A DNA stretch of 64,000 nt from Lysobacter stagni (GCF_030053425.1 NZ_JASGBI010000001.1:2736001-2800000); one strand, 5' to 3'. Positions 48,388-60,756 are shown, counted from the stretch's first letter. Program-made: numbers and translations. Notes: generated by a model not told the origin, from the sequence alone.

Positions 48388-49338
48388 TCAGCTCTTCTCG
48401 GACCGCGAGTGGTCCAGCGTTACCGTCACGTTGGCGGTTTCGGTGACGCGCCGCACGGCACGGATATCGCGCTGCGCCGCCTGGATGCTGATGCCAGCCT
48501 CGTCGAAGGCCTTCTTGATGCGTTCGTTGAGGTCGCACTTCGTTGCGAAGTGGTTGGCATTGGTGACGTGGCAGCGGATGCCCAGGCGCACCGCGCTGTC
48601 GGCCAGTTCGTAGACGACGACGTCGGCCGCGGGGTTCTGCAGGATCCGGTCGTCGGCGTTCATGATGTCCATGATCACCTTGCGCGTGGCGTCGATGTCG
48701 TCCTCGTAGCCGATGCCGATGATCAGCTCGATGCGACGGCGCGTGTCCGGCGTGAGGTTGACGATCGGCGCGGTGGTGATGAGGTTGTTCGGCAGCACGA
48801 TGGTCTGGTTGTCGGCGCCGCGCAGCCGCGTCTGGAAGATGCTCACCGCTTCCACCGTGCCGCTGCTGCCACCGATCTGCACCACGTCGCCCACGCGGAA
48901 CGGCTTGAGCGTCACCAGCATCACGCCGGAGGCGACGTTCGACAGCGAATCCTTCAGCGCGAGGCCGATGGCCAGGCCGGCCGCGCCGAGGATGGCGATG
49001 AAGGATGTGGGCGCAAGGCCGAAGAAGCCCTGCAGGATCGCCAGCAGCAGCACGATCAGCAGTGCGATGTAGATGACGCGGCTGATGAACTGCAGCGAGG
49101 TGGTTTCCACGTGCGCCCGCGTCATGGCACGCCCGACGGCCCGCACGATCCACTTCGCCAGGTGATGGCCGATGTAGAAGACGAGCAGGGCGCCGCCGAT
49201 CTTGATGCCGACGTCGCCGGCCCACGCCCAGAACTGCTCGGCCGACAGGGTGGAAAGGTGTGCCGGCGGCGCCAGCTCCTTCGTCAGGTTGGGCAGCGAA
49301 TCCTGCAGCAGGACCTCGGGGCTGGTGGTGCGGGACAA
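48388..49338 (-). CDS. mscS: Small-conductance mechanosensitive channel MscS family
   Basis: 316 residues. Three membrane helices in the first ~130 residues; the pore helix region is GLAIGLALKDSLSNVASGVML, followed by the beta domain (PFRVGDVVQIGGSSGTVEAVSIFQTRL) and the C-terminal cytoplasmic vestibule. The channel relieves hypoosmotic pressure. The start codon is TTG with a strong GGAGG site 6 bp upstream; no ATG gives a sensible N-terminus. Confidence 0.92.
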   Translation of the reverse strand: MSRTTSPEVLLQDSLPNLTKELAPPAHLSTLSAEQFWAWAGDVGIKIGGALLVFYIGHHLAKWIVRAVGRAMTRAHVETTSLQFISRVIYIALLIVLLLAILQGFFGLAPTSFIAILGAAGLAIGLALKDSLSNVASGVMLVTLKPFRVGDVVQIGGSSGTVEAVSIFQTRLRGADNQTIVLPNNLITTAPIVNLTPDTRRRIELIIGIGYEDDIDATRKVIMDIMNADDRILQNPAADVVVYELADSAVRLGIRCHVTNANHFATKCDLNERIKKAFDEAGISIQAAQRDIRAVRRVTETANVTVTLDHSRSEKS

Positions 49339-49372
49339 GACGACCTCCTTGCGAACGTGCCGAATGCGGCTT

Positions 49373-49407
49373 CTCTAAAACATGACGCCCCGCATGAGCG
49401 GGGCGTC
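49373..49407 (-). terminator. Terminator after ppsA
   Basis: On the minus strand a perfect 10-bp stem (gacgccccgc/gcggggcgtc) with a 4-nt loop is followed by ATGTTTTA, about 40 bp past the ppsA stop and upstream of mscS. Confidence 0.85.
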
Positions 49408-49443
49408 GATGATGTTACCGCTTGCGACCTTGCCTGAGCGTGA

Positions 49444-51825
<2,382 letters not shown>

Positions 51826-51970
51826 GCGGGCGTTCTCCAGGGAAAGTCGGTACGCACCCGGCGCGTGGTGCGCTTTCGATCCGGATATGATCGCCGCTGC
51901 GCCGGGGGCATACAAGCTTGATTCATCGGCGTTTTTTGTATTGTGAACGGCCAGTTCAGGAGAAAAACCG

Positions 51971-52792
51971 ATGTCAGGCGTGCGTCCCGTGTTCTACGTG
52001 TCCGATGGTACCGGTATCACTGCCGAGACCATCGGCCACAGCCTGCTCACCCAGTTCACGCAGACCCGGTTCGTCACGGACCGGATTCCCTTCGTCGACA
52101 GCGTCGAGCGCGCCCACGAAGTGGCCGAGAAGATCCGCAGCGCGGCCGAGGCCCATGGCGTGCGACCGGTGGTCATCAACTCCTGCATGGACACCGATGT
52201 GGGCGCGGCGCTGGCGGAGAGCGGGGCGCTGATGCTGGACGTGTTCGCACCCTTCATCGAGCCGCTGGAGCGGGAACTGCACCAGACCCGTGAGCGGCGC
52301 ATCGGCCAGGCCCACGGCCTGGTGGACTTCGATACCTACCATCGCCGCATCAACGCGATGAACTTCGCGCTCACCCACGACGACGGCCAGAGCGTGGACT
52401 ACAACGACGCCGACCTGATACTGGTGGCCGTATCGCGCGCGGGCAAGACGCCGACCTGCGTGTACCTGGCGCTGCACTACGGCGTGCGTGCGGCGAACTA
52501 CCCGCTGACCGAGGAAGATCTGGAACACGACCGTCTGCCGCCGCGCCTGCGTCCTTACCGCAACAAGCTGTTCGGCCTGACGATCGATCCGGTGCGCCTG
52601 CAGCAGATCCGCCAGGAGCGACGGCCAAATTCGCGCTATGCGCAGCTGGAAACCTGCCGCCGCGAAGTGGCCGCGGCGGAAGCGATGTTCCGTGCCGAGC
52701 GCATTCCCACGCTGAGCACGACGAACACCTCGATCGAGGAGATCTCGAGCAAGGTGCTGACCACGCTGGGGATCCATCGCGAGATGTTCTGA
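51971..52792 (+). CDS. ppsR: PEP synthase regulatory kinase/pyrophosphorylase
   Basis: 273 residues, DUF299 family. It phosphorylates PpsA on a threonine with ADP and reverses it with phosphate. The family P-loop-like motif [16 protein letters not shown] is near residue 150, preceded by [21 protein letters not shown] at the start. Divergent from ppsA with 145 bp between the starts, the usual arrangement. A CTTGAT/TATTGT pair (51917-51944) is a possible promoter. An inverted repeat ctgaacg-agc-cgttcag overlaps the stop. Confidence 0.95.
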   Translation: MSGVRPVFYVSDGTGITAETIGHSLLTQFTQTRFVTDRIPFVDSVERAHEVAEKIRSAAEAHGVRPVVINSCMDTDVGAALAESGALMLDVFAPFIEPLERELHQTRERRIGQAHGLVDFDTYHRRINAMNFALTHDDGQSVDYNDADLILVAVSRAGKTPTCVYLALHYGVRAANYPLTEEDLEHDRLPPRLRPYRNKLFGLTIDPVRLQQIRQERRPNSRYAQLETCRREVAAAEAMFRAERIPTLSTTNTSIEEISSKVLTTLGIHREMF

Positions 52793-52927
52793 ACGAGCCG
52801 TTCAGCGGTCCGGGCGGCAGCGCGCGCCGGAAAAACGTTCACGAGGAATGCTTACCGTAGGCCTACCGCGGCCATGCGTCAACGCTGCCGCGTGGCGCTT
52901 GTGCCGTGTAGCATCGGCTCCATATCG

Positions 52928-53452
52928 ATGCCTATGTCCATGTCACTCGCTACCCGCCGCGCACGCATTCCCCGCCTCAGCCGCTTCGGCTGGCTGATGG
53001 GGCTGTACGCGGAAAACCACGTGCGCTTCGATCGGCTTTTTCCCTCGGCCCAACTGGCGGTCGGAACGTACCAGTCCAGCGTCGGCGACGGCCTGGACCT
53101 GCAGCTGGACGTGATCGAACGCCATCCGTACACCACCGAGCTGCGCCTGACGTACGCGTTGCGGGATCCGGTGACCGGCGAACAGGATCCTTCCGCGTTT
53201 TTGCGTGCCTACCACGATGCGCGCCAGCTGGAAGTCACCAACTGCTACGTGGGCCGTCGCTGGCAGGACGTCATTGGCATGTACCCGCCGGCGGCGGAGG
53301 TGCTCGACCACCGCACGCGGATGAATACGTTTCTCGGAAAGTGGCTCGAGTATCTAGCGGAGCGGGGACACGGTGTGGCAACATTGCGCCCCGTTGACGC
53401 CGGCACCAGCACCGGCGGTCACGACGAAAAAAATCTGGCAGCGAACGCTTGA
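52928..53452 (+). CDS. DUF1249 family protein (YqiB-like)
   Basis: 174 residues from the chosen start. It matches the DUF1249 pattern: RFGWLMGLYAENHVRFDRLFP, then LDLQLDVIERHPYTTELRLTY, and NTFLGKWLEYLAERGH. Function unknown. Several ATGs lie close together (52874, 52928, 52934, 52940) with no clear ribosome binding site, so the start is uncertain. The stop lies inside the -35 box of the tRNA promoter. Confidence 0.82.
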   Translation: MPMSMSLATRRARIPRLSRFGWLMGLYAENHVRFDRLFPSAQLAVGTYQSSVGDGLDLQLDVIERHPYTTELRLTYALRDPVTGEQDPSAFLRAYHDARQLEVTNCYVGRRWQDVIGMYPPAAEVLDHRTRMNTFLGKWLEYLAERGHGVATLRPVDAGTSTGGHDEKNLAANA

Positions 53453-53478
53453 CGACATCGCTGAACGCCCGCTAGAAT
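53449..53478 (+). promoter_or_regulatory. Promoter of the tRNA-Ala/tRNA-Glu unit
   Basis: TTGACG (53449-53454) and TAGAAT (53473-53478) with 18-bp spacing, 22 bp before the first tRNA. Confidence 0.8.
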
Positions 53479-53500
53479 TTTCGTCTTTCCAGCAGCACGT

Positions 53501-53576
53501 GGGGCCATAGCTCAGCTGGGAGAGCGCCTGCATGGCATGCAGGAGGTCGCCGGTTCGATCCCGGCTGGCTCCACCA
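53501..53576 (+). tRNA. tRNA-Ala(GGC)
   Basis: 76 nt with encoded CCA. Acceptor GGGGCCA pairs with TGGCTCC (one G-U), the D arm is GCTC-AGCTGGGA-GAGC, the anticodon stem CCTGC/GCAGG encloses the loop ATGGCAT with anticodon GGC, and the T arm is GCCGG-TTCGATC-CCGGC. Confidence 0.98.
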
Positions 53577-53619
53577 TCTCTCCGGAGATGTTCGCTGCAA
53601 GTTGTTTCAAACCAGTTTT

Positions 53620-53695
53620 GTCCCCATCGTCTAGAGGCCTAGGACATTACCCTTTCACGGTAGCGACCGGGGTTCGAATCCCCGTGGGGACGCCA
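53620..53695 (+). tRNA. tRNA-Glu(TTC)
   Basis: 76 nt with encoded CCA. Acceptor GTCCCCA pairs fully with TGGGGAC, the anticodon loop CTTTCAC gives anticodon TTC, and the T loop is TTCGAAT. It is 43 bp after tRNA-Ala, in the same transcript. Confidence 0.98.
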
Positions 53696-53707
53696 AACAG
53701 AACGACG

Positions 53708-53740
53708 CAGGGCTCCGGAAACGGGGCCCTGTTTCGTTTT
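53708..53740 (+). terminator. Terminator of the tRNA unit
   Basis: cagggctc/gggccctg (8 bp, one G-U) with an 8-nt loop is followed by TTTCGTTTT, 12 bp after tRNA-Glu. Confidence 0.85.
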
Positions 53741-53867
53741 GGGCGTTCGATGCGTCGGGCGATGTGAAGGCGCGTGACGGTCATTTCGCGCGATGCGAAT
53801 TGGCGGGTTTGTTGCGCGCATGAATCGCATGCATCGCACACCGGGCGGGAGCCGCGGTGTTCGTGCG

Positions 53868-54332
53868 TCACTGCGGCGTGTGCGTTTCCGCCGACCCCAT
53901 CGCCAGGTCATCGAGGATCGGGCATTCAGGGCGCTCGTCACCGTGGCAGCGCCGCGCGAGGTCCTGCAGCGTGCGCTGCATGGCCTGCATTTCCTCGATC
54001 TTCCGCGCCAGCTCGTCCACGTGCTGTTGCGCGACCCTCTTCACTTCCGCGCTCGCACGCGAACGGTCGTCCCACAGGCCCAGCAGGGCTTCGATCTGCT
54101 TGATCGAGAATCCGAGCGAACGCGCACGCCGGATGAAACCCAGCCGATGCACGTCGGTGTCGCGATAGAGACGGTAGCCGGCAAACGTGCGCCCGGCCGC
54201 GGGAATCAGGCCGATGCTCTCGTAATGCCGGATCATCTTGGCGTTGACGCCGCTGAGGCGGGCGGCATCGCCGATGTTGTGCAGGCCTTCCTGGCGGGCA
54301 TCGGCGAGTTCGGGGCGTGCAGTGCGTGCCAT
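53868..54332 (-). CDS. cueR: Copper-responsive MerR-family activator
   Basis: 154 residues. An N-terminal winged HTH (NIGDAARLSGVNAKMIRHYESIGLI) is followed by a dimerisation helix and the metal loop with Cys129 and Cys137 (CHGDERPEC, C-x7-C), the spacing of CueR-type Cu(I) sensors. It twists a 19-bp-spacer promoter into an active form on copper binding; such a promoter precedes copA (56814-56844). It starts 4 bp after the copA stop, so it is made with the pump. The ATG at 54332 has GGAGG 7 bp upstream; a TTG seven codons earlier is less likely. Confidence 0.92.
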   Translation of the reverse strand: MARTARPELADARQEGLHNIGDAARLSGVNAKMIRHYESIGLIPAAGRTFAGYRLYRDTDVHRLGFIRRARSLGFSIKQIEALLGLWDDRSRASAEVKRVAQQHVDELARKIEEMQAMQRTLQDLARRCHGDERPECPILDDLAMGSAETHTPQ

Positions 54333-54336
54333 GGGG

Positions 54337-56781
54337 CTACCTCCGGGTTGCAACGGCGGGCGAGGGCTGCCAGCGGCGCAGGAGCAGGGTATTGGACACC
54401 ACGCTCACCGACGAGAACGCCATGGCCGCGCCGGCGATCACGGGATCCAGCAGGCCCAGGGCTGCCAGCGGAATGCCCACGATGTTGTAGACGAACGCCC
54501 AGAACAGGTTCTGGTGGATCTTGCGCGTGGTGCGACGCGAGATATCGATGGCGTCGGCGACCAGCCCCGGTTCCGGACGCATCAGCGTGATACCGGCGGC
54601 ATGCATCGCCACGTCGGTACCCGTGCCCATCGCGATGCCGACATCGGCCGCGGCCAAGGCAGGCGCATCGTTGATGCCGTCGCCGACCATCGCCACGGCG
54701 CCGTCTCCGCGCAATTGCGCAATCGCATCGGCCTTGTCCTGCGGCAGCACGTTGGCGCGCACCTCACCGATGCCCACCTGTTCGGCAACCGCCCGCGCGG
54801 CGCCTTCGTTGTCGCCCGACATCATCACCGTGCGAACGCCCAGGCGATGCAGGCGCGCCATCGCCTCGCGCGCGCCGTCGCGCGGGCGATCGCGGAAGGC
54901 CAGCAGGCCCAGCAGGCGAGGCGCCGCGTGACCGGTTTCCTCGCCCACCCACGACACCGTGTGGCCGCTCGCGGCAAGCGCCTGGGCACGTGTCGCCAGC
55001 GGAGTGGGGTCGATGCCGGATTCGCGCATCAGGCGCTCGTTGCCGAGGACGAGGCGATGCCCATCGACCACCCCGCGCAGACCCCGGCCCGGAACGGAAT
55101 GCACGTCGATCGCATCCGGCATCGGCGGCAACGTCGCTGCGGCCTGCACTACGGCTTTCGCCAGCGGATGTTCGCTGCCGCGTTGGACGGCCGCCGCCTG
55201 CGCGAGCAGTGTGTCGATGTCGCCGTCGACCGACACGCTTTCGGCGAGCACCGGGCGTCCTTCCGTGAGCGTGCCGGTCTTGTCGAAAACGACGGTCGCG
55301 ACCTTGTGCGTGATTTCCAGCGCCTGCGCATCCTTGATGAGGATGCCGGCGCGCGCGGCCACACCGGTGCCGGCCATGATCGCGGTGGGCGTCGCCAGGC
55401 CCAGCGCGCACGGGCACGCGATCACCAGCACGGCCACGGCGTTGAGGATGGCCTGGTTCCAGTCGCCGCTGATCGCTCCCCAGGCCAACAGGGTCAGCAC
55501 GGCGACGCCGACGACCACGGGCACGAATACCGCGCTCACGCGATCGACGACGCGCTGGATCGGCGCCTTCTTCGCCTGCGCGTCCTCGACCAGCCGGATG
55601 ATGCGCGCCAGTGCGGACTCCGCGCCGATGGCCACGGTTTCGACCAGGATGCGTCCCTCGCCGTTGACGGCGCCGCCGGTGACGCGGTCGCCGTCGTTCT
55701 TCGCAACGGGCAGGGATTCGCCGGTGATCATCGACTCGTCCGCGTGCGTGCGTCCTTCGACGATGCGCCCATCGACCGGAAAGCGTTCGCCGGGGCGCAC
55801 CACCACGATGTCGCCCACGCGAACCTGCGCGATCGGCAGGTCGATCTCATCGCCATCGCGGCGTACGCGCGCCGTGGCGGGGCGCAGCGCCTGCAGGGCG
55901 CGGATGGCCGCGGTGGTCTGCCGCTTGGCGCGGGTTTCCAGCCATTTCCCCAGCAGCACCAGGGTGATGACCACAGCGGAGGCTTCGAAATAGAGCGGCG
56001 CGGCGCCGTGGTGCGTCGGGGTGGCCAGCAGGTGGTAGACGCTCAGGCCGTAGCCCGCGCTGGTGCCCAGTGCGACCAGCAGGTCCATGTTGCCGGTGCG
56101 GGCCTTCAGCGCGCTCCAGCCGGCGCGGTAGAAGCGCGCGCCCAGCCAGAACTGCACCGGCGTGGCCAGCGCGAACTGCAACCAGGCCGGAAGCATCCAG
56201 TGACGGTCGAACGGCAGTGCCAGCATCGGCAGCACCAGCGGCAGCGACAGCACGATCGCCAGCAGCAGCCGCACGGTTTCGCGTTGGTCCGACGCGAGGC
56301 GGGATGGCTCCGTCGTGGCGCCGGAATCCGCGGCTTCGGCGGGCAAGGTCGCCCGATAGCCCGCAGCGATGACGGCGCGGATCAGGTCATCGTCGGCGAC
56401 GCCGGCCAGCGCACGGACCTGGGCCCGCTCGGTGGCCAGGTTGACGCTGGCTTCCAACACGCCGGGAACCGCACGCAGGGCTTTCTCGACCCGGCCTGCG
56501 CACGACGCACAGGTCATGCCGCCGATGACCAGGCCCACGCTGCGTTCGGCTACGGAATAGCCGCTTTGGGCCACGGCCTGCGCCAGGGTGGGCAGGGCGA
56601 CGGTGCCGTCGGTGCGGACTTCCGCGGTCTCGGTGGCCAGGTTCACGCTGACCGCGGTGACGCCGGGCACGGCGCGCAGGCCGCGTTCCACGCGTCCGAC
56701 GCAGGAGGCGCAGCTCATGCCGCCGATGCCGAGGCGCAGCGGGGCGGGTTCGGTCGAAGTGGGGGAAAGCACGGAGGCCAT
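54337..56781 (-). CDS. copA: Cu(I)-exporting P-type ATPase
   Basis: 814 residues. Two N-terminal heavy-metal domains hold GMSCASC and GMTCASC. Eight membrane helices are expected; the metal site CPC is in [14 protein letters not shown], phosphorylation occurs in [11 protein letters not shown], the HP pair in GSEHPLAKA, and the ATP hinge in [13 protein letters not shown]. The transport set is complete for Cu(I) efflux. Its promoter has a CueR dyad, and cueR follows in the same unit. Confidence 0.96.
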   Translation of the reverse strand: MASVLSPTSTEPAPLRLGIGGMSCASCVGRVERGLRAVPGVTAVSVNLATETAEVRTDGTVALPTLAQAVAQSGYSVAERSVGLVIGGMTCASCAGRVEKALRAVPGVLEASVNLATERAQVRALAGVADDDLIRAVIAAGYRATLPAEAADSGATTEPSRLASDQRETVRLLLAIVLSLPLVLPMLALPFDRHWMLPAWLQFALATPVQFWLGARFYRAGWSALKARTGNMDLLVALGTSAGYGLSVYHLLATPTHHGAAPLYFEASAVVITLVLLGKWLETRAKRQTTAAIRALQALRPATARVRRDGDEIDLPIAQVRVGDIVVVRPGERFPVDGRIVEGRTHADESMITGESLPVAKNDGDRVTGGAVNGEGRILVETVAIGAESALARIIRLVEDAQAKKAPIQRVVDRVSAVFVPVVVGVAVLTLLAWGAISGDWNQAILNAVAVLVIACPCALGLATPTAIMAGTGVAARAGILIKDAQALEITHKVATVVFDKTGTLTEGRPVLAESVSVDGDIDTLLAQAAAVQRGSEHPLAKAVVQAAATLPPMPDAIDVHSVPGRGLRGVVDGHRLVLGNERLMRESGIDPTPLATRAQALAASGHTVSWVGEETGHAAPRLLGLLAFRDRPRDGAREAMARLHRLGVRTVMMSGDNEGAARAVAEQVGIGEVRANVLPQDKADAIAQLRGDGAVAMVGDGINDAPALAAADVGIAMGTGTDVAMHAAGITLMRPEPGLVADAIDISRRTTRKIHQNLFWAFVYNIVGIPLAALGLLDPVIAGAAMAFSSVSVVSNTLLLRRWQPSPAVATRR

Positions 56782-56813
56782 GGCAACGTCCTGGTCGGGG
56801 TTTCGATGGCGAC

Positions 56814-56844
56814 AAGGTGGACCTTCCCATGATGGGAAGGTCAA
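56814..56844 (-). promoter_or_regulatory. CueR-type promoter of copA
   Basis: On the minus strand TTGACC (-35) and CACCTT (-10) are 19 bp apart. The spacer contains the perfect dyad ACCTTCCC-N5-GGGAAGGT, partly overlapping the -35. The long spacer and the ACCTTCC/GGAAGGT half-sites match E. coli copA, where CueR binds. The ATG is 33 bp downstream. Confidence 0.9.
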
Positions 56845-56903
56845 CCCTGCGTTCCAACGCCTCGCCGCACGGCGCCGCCGGGAGGGCCTGCGCCGTCCGC
56901 GCG

Positions 56904-57410
56904 TCAGGGCGTGCCGTGGCGCGCGAACACCGTCGTGGTGCCGTCCAGGGCCACAAGTTCGACCGTGAAAGGCTGTGTCCGTCCGTCGGGCGACTCCATG
57001 CCCGGCGAACCGGCCGGCATGCCCGCGACGACCAGGCCCTTCGCCGCAGGCTTCTCAGCCAGCAGGCGTTTCACGTCCTCCAGGGGCACATGTCCCTCGA
57101 GGAAGTAACCGCCGATTTCCGCGGTATGGCACGAGCCCTTGCCGACCGGCACGCCCAGGCGTTCCTTGATCGGGTAGGGGTTCTCGACGTCGTGCACTTC
57201 GACCTCAAAGCCTGCATTGCGAGCGTGCTCGACCCACGCGCCACAGCAGCCGCAAGTCGGGCTCTTCGTGACACGCATGGAGGGGAAGGGCATGGCAGCG
57301 ACTGCCTCCATGCGGGGAGTGGAATTCCTCATGTCGGCGCTGGATGGCGACGAACAGGCCGCGGTGGCGAACGCCAGCACCAGCGGCACGAAAAGGATGG
57401 CATGTCTCAT
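56904..57410 (-). CDS. DUF411 family metal-binding lipoprotein/secreted protein
   Basis: 168 residues. A signal sequence with a weak lipobox ([10 protein letters not shown]) precedes the DUF411 domain: [19 protein letters not shown] carries the CGCC motif, and [18 protein letters not shown] and [17 protein letters not shown] are family signatures. Such proteins accompany copper or heavy-metal resistance genes and are thought to bind Cu. It starts 10 bp after copB and so belongs to the copLAB operon. Confidence 0.9.
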   Translation of the reverse strand: MRHAILFVPLVLAFATAACSSPSSADMRNSTPRMEAVAAMPFPSMRVTKSPTCGCCGAWVEHARNAGFEVEVHDVENPYPIKERLGVPVGKGSCHTAEIGGYFLEGHVPLEDVKRLLAEKPAAKGLVVAGMPAGSPGMESPDGRTQPFTVELVALDGTTTVFARHGTP

Positions 57411-57420
57411 TGCATCCTCC

Positions 57421-58413
57421 TCAGAACCACACGCGCAGGCCGGCGACGAAACGCGTGTCGCCGGCGTCCTCGCCGTGATCGCGTCGCAGGTCCGCCGTAC
57501 TGCCGAAAGCGCGCTCGTGCACCACTCCCACGTACGGCGCGAACTGGCGCGTGAACTCGTAGCGCAATCGCAGGCCTGCTTCGCCGGCGGACAGACCGGA
57601 GCCCACGTCGCGCGCAGGATCCTCCTTGCCATACAGCGTGAGTTCCAGGCGGGGCTGAAGGATCAGACGCGAGGTCAGCAGCAGTTCGTATTCGGCTTCG
57701 ACGGTGGCCGCTGTGCGCCCCGATTCGCCCACGTAGGCGGTCGCTGCGAGTTCGAACTTGTACGGCGCCAGCCCCTGTATGCCGAACGCGGCCCAGGTCT
57801 GGGAGTCGCCGGGCTTGAAGTCGTGTTTCACGCCGGCCATGACATCCCACCACGCCGACACGCTGCGCCCGTAGAGCGCTTCAAGATCGGCCGATTCGGT
57901 GGTGCCGCGCGCGCGTTCGCCTTCACTGCGCAACCACAGGCGGTTGAGGTCCGAACCGAACCACGCCTGCGCTTCCCAGGCTTCACCGCGACCATGGTCA
58001 AGGTCGACGGCCTCCAGGCGATCGAACAGCACGTATCGGTTCGAATCGCCGCCGTGTTGCATCGCGTGCGCAAGCTCGGGAAACGCCGCGGCGCGGTCCG
58101 CATCGGTGAGCGGCGGAATCGGCTCGCGTGGTGCGCTGGGCGTGCTGTTGCCGTGCCCCATGGACGCATGGTCCATCGCGCCGTGGTCCATCTTCGAATG
58201 GTCCATCTTCGAATGGTCGATCGGCGGCGTTTCGTCCGTTGCTGGCGCCTCGGACGGCCGAGGCTGACCGTGCTGGGCATGCGCATCGACGGGTGGCGAC
58301 GGTGGCGTAGCCTGCGATGGATGGGCATGGTGATCGTGCTGCGCCCACGCAGGCGCGGCGACGATGGCCAGCGCAATCGCCAGTGCGTTGTGCGGAAGAG
58401 TCCGATGGTTCAT
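57421..58413 (-). CDS. copB: Copper resistance outer-membrane protein CopB
   Basis: 330 residues. A signal peptide (cleavage near APAWA-QH) is followed by a His/Met/Asp-rich stretch at about 75-95 with repeated MDHSKMDHGAMDHASMGHG, likely copper binding. The C-terminal ~220 residues are a beta barrel of CopB type (KFELAATAYVGESGRTAATVEAEYELLLTSRL) ending in Phe. The start overlaps the copA stop by ATGA, which shows coupling. Confidence 0.94.
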   Translation of the reverse strand: MNHRTLPHNALAIALAIVAAPAWAQHDHHAHPSQATPPSPPVDAHAQHGQPRPSEAPATDETPPIDHSKMDHSKMDHGAMDHASMGHGNSTPSAPREPIPPLTDADRAAAFPELAHAMQHGGDSNRYVLFDRLEAVDLDHGRGEAWEAQAWFGSDLNRLWLRSEGERARGTTESADLEALYGRSVSAWWDVMAGVKHDFKPGDSQTWAAFGIQGLAPYKFELAATAYVGESGRTAATVEAEYELLLTSRLILQPRLELTLYGKEDPARDVGSGLSAGEAGLRLRYEFTRQFAPYVGVVHERAFGSTADLRRDHGEDAGDTRFVAGLRVWF

Positions 58414-60182
58414 GCGCGTTCCTCCACGCGCACTTCGCGCATCATCCCGGCTTCCATGTGATAGAGCAGGTGGCAGTGGTAGGCCCAGCGGCCCAGTGCA
58501 TCGGCGCGCACACGGTAGGCGCGTTTCGTGCCCGGCGGCATGTCGACGGTGTGCTTGCGCAGATGGAATTGGCCGCGTTCGTCTTCCACATCGCTCCACA
58601 TGCCGTGGAGGTGGATCGGGTGCGTCATCATCGTGTCGTTGACCAGCACGATGCGCATGCGCTCGCCGTAGTTCAGTCGCACCGGCTCGGCGTCCATGAA
58701 TTTCTGCCCGTTGAAGGACCAGGCGAACTTCTCCATGTGTCCGGTCAGGTGCAGTTCGATCTCGCGCGTGGGCTCGCGGCCGTCCGGGTCGTCGAACAGG
58801 CTCTTCATCGCAGCGTAGGTGAGCACCGTGCGGCCATTGTCGCGAAGGCCGATGCCCGGATCGTCCAGCTTCGGCGCAGGCGACATCGTCTGCATGTCGA
58901 CGAGTGGATTGCCCTGCTCGCTGGCGGGGTGCGACTGCATGCCGCCGCCATGACCCATCGATGCCATGTCGTGGCCCATGCTCGCGCCGCAGCTGCCTTC
59001 CATGCCCTTGCCGCCGTGCGCGCCGTGGTCCATGCCGCCGTGGCCCATGTCGTCCATGGTGAGGATGGGGCGCGGGTCGAGCGTGGGCAGCGGCGCTTCC
59101 AGGCCATGCCGGACGGCCAGCGTGCCGCGCGCGTAACCGGTGCGTCCCATGTCCTGGGCGAAGATCGCGTACGCGTCCTGGCCGGACGGTTCGACGATCA
59201 CGTCGAAGGTCTCCGCGACCGCGATGCGGAATTCGTCCACGGTGACCGGGTGGATGTACTGGCCGTCGGCGGCGACCACCGTCATCTTCAGCCCCGGAAT
59301 GCGCACGTCGAAGTACGTCATCGCCGAGCCGTTGATGAAACGCAGCAGGACTTTCTCCCCGCTGCGGAACAGGCCCGTCCAGTTGCCGGCCGGTGCCGCG
59401 CCATTGAGCAGGTAGGTGTAGGTATGCGAGTTGACGTCGGACAGATCGGTGGGCGTCATCCGCATCCGGCCCCATTGGCCGCGGTCTTTCAACGTCGCCG
59501 GCAGTCCGTCCTCGCGCGCGTCGCGCATGAAGTCGCCGACGGTACGTTTGTAGAAGTTGTCGTGCTCGGCCATCTTCTTCAGGCGCCGGAACAGCGCCGC
59601 CGGCGCCATGTCGGTCCAGTCCGACAGCAGGACGACGTGCTCGCGGTCATGATGGAAGGGCGCCGGCTCGCGCGGGTCGATCACGATGGCACCGTACAGC
59701 CCCGCCTGCTCCTGGAACAGCGAATGGCTGTGGTACCAGTAGGTGCCCGACTGGCGGATGTCGAATCGGTAGGTGAAGGTCTCGCCGGGGCCGATGCCGT
59801 CGAAACTCAGGCCGGGGACACCGTCCATGTTCGCGGGCAGCAGGATGCCGTGCCAGTGGATCGAACTCTGGACGGGCAGGCGGTTGGCCACATGCACGGT
59901 CACGGTATCGCCTTCGCGCCAGCGCAGGATCGGCGCGGGGAGCGACTGGTTGACGGTGACGGCCGGGCGTACGCGACCGGTGAGGTTCACCGGCGCGGCA
60001 TCGATGGCGAGCTCGAAGCGTGTGCCCGAGAGCGTCGGCGGCGATGCGCTCGAGGGGTTGGCGGCCGCTGTGGCCGTGCGCCATGCACCGGCGCCGGCGG
60101 CGACGCCACCGGCCGCCAGTCCGGTGACGAAACGACGGCGCGAGGGCGAAGGCGCGCCGGGACGGAACGGATCGAATGTCAT
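58410..60182 (-). CDS. copA: Periplasmic multicopper oxidase CopA
   Basis: 590 residues. A Tat signal (SRRRFVTGLAAGGVAAGA) exports the folded enzyme. Copper ligands are in the cupredoxin motifs HWHGILLP, WYHSHSLFQ, HPIHLHGMW and HCHLLYHMEAG (types 1-3). A Met/His-rich insertion (DDMGHGGMDHGAHGGKGM) lies near residue 370, as in CopA of Pseudomonas and Xanthomonas. It oxidises and binds Cu(I) in the periplasm. Named copA by family; the ATPase above carries the same symbol. Confidence 0.96.
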   Translation of the reverse strand: MTFDPFRPGAPSPSRRRFVTGLAAGGVAAGAGAWRTATAAANPSSASPPTLSGTRFELAIDAAPVNLTGRVRPAVTVNQSLPAPILRWREGDTVTVHVANRLPVQSSIHWHGILLPANMDGVPGLSFDGIGPGETFTYRFDIRQSGTYWYHSHSLFQEQAGLYGAIVIDPREPAPFHHDREHVVLLSDWTDMAPAALFRRLKKMAEHDNFYKRTVGDFMRDAREDGLPATLKDRGQWGRMRMTPTDLSDVNSHTYTYLLNGAAPAGNWTGLFRSGEKVLLRFINGSAMTYFDVRIPGLKMTVVAADGQYIHPVTVDEFRIAVAETFDVIVEPSGQDAYAIFAQDMGRTGYARGTLAVRHGLEAPLPTLDPRPILTMDDMGHGGMDHGAHGGKGMEGSCGASMGHDMASMGHGGGMQSHPASEQGNPLVDMQTMSPAPKLDDPGIGLRDNGRTVLTYAAMKSLFDDPDGREPTREIELHLTGHMEKFAWSFNGQKFMDAEPVRLNYGERMRIVLVNDTMMTHPIHLHGMWSDVEDERGQFHLRKHTVDMPPGTKRAYRVRADALGRWAYHCHLLYHMEAGMMREVRVEERA

Positions 60183-60282
60183 GAAGTACTCCGTGCGAAA
60201 CGGTCGAAATGCATGGCTTCACCGCGTCTCGCGGCATGCCATGCGTCGGATCGACGGCACCGTGCGGTGCCCGCGGGGTACC

Positions 60283-60684
60283 TCAGGCGATCGGAGGTCG
60301 GAACAGGTTTGGCAGCAATGGCGGCACATGGGCGGCATGCATTTCGCGCGCGATGCCTGCGTGCATTGGCACCCCCGCCACCACGACTGCCATCGACGTC
60401 GCCGCGCTGGCGTGCTGCAGGCAATCGCAACTGCAACTTGGGGACTCACAGCAGTCTGCCGGTGCGGCGGGCGTGGCGCTGTGCGCAGTGCAGCCCGCGA
60501 CATCGACGGATTCCCCGGTCGCCGGGATCTGGCCGGAGCCGTGACAAGGCTGGGCCGCGTGGTGCATCGACGACGACATTCCATGCGCCAGCGCCATCTG
60601 CGTCGCTGCGATGGCATAGCCCGATCCATTGAGGACCAGGGTCAGGCACAGCAGCAAACGGAGCACGAGCGCGCGGAGCGACAT
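60283..60684 (-). CDS. copL: CopL-like small Cys/His-rich protein of the copLAB operon
   Basis: 133 residues. A signal-like hydrophobic N-terminus (ALVLRLLLCLTLVLNG) is followed by His- and Cys-rich segments (HGMSSSMHHAAQPCHG and CCESPSCSCDC). In Xanthomonas, CopL precedes copA and copB and is needed for copper-induced expression; the position and composition here match. The stop is 100 bp before copA; that gap holds no visible gene. Confidence 0.78.
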   Translation of the reverse strand: MSLRALVLRLLLCLTLVLNGSGYAIAATQMALAHGMSSSMHHAAQPCHGSGQIPATGESVDVAGCTAHSATPAAPADCCESPSCSCDCLQHASAATSMAVVVAGVPMHAGIAREMHAAHVPPLLPNLFRPPIA

Positions 60685-60756
60685 GCGACACAGTCTAACC
60701 GGTCCGCATCGCCACGGCCGGATTAACGGGACATGGCCGTGCGAGGGGGGCGGAAA

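Noticed and set aside
52857..52866. gtaggcctac palindrome upstream of DUF1249
   Set aside because: Short, GC-rich and without a promoter nearby; expected by chance at this composition.
53537..53767. Short open frames across the tRNA genes
   Set aside because: They run through tRNA-Ala, tRNA-Glu and the terminator; the cloverleafs explain the sequence.
54238..56832. 864-codon plus-strand frame opposite copA
   Set aside because: Shadow of the P-type ATPase, whose motifs are complete on the minus strand.
58317..60632. 771-codon plus-strand frame over copA/copL
   Set aside because: Shadow; covers three clear minus-strand copper genes and their gap.
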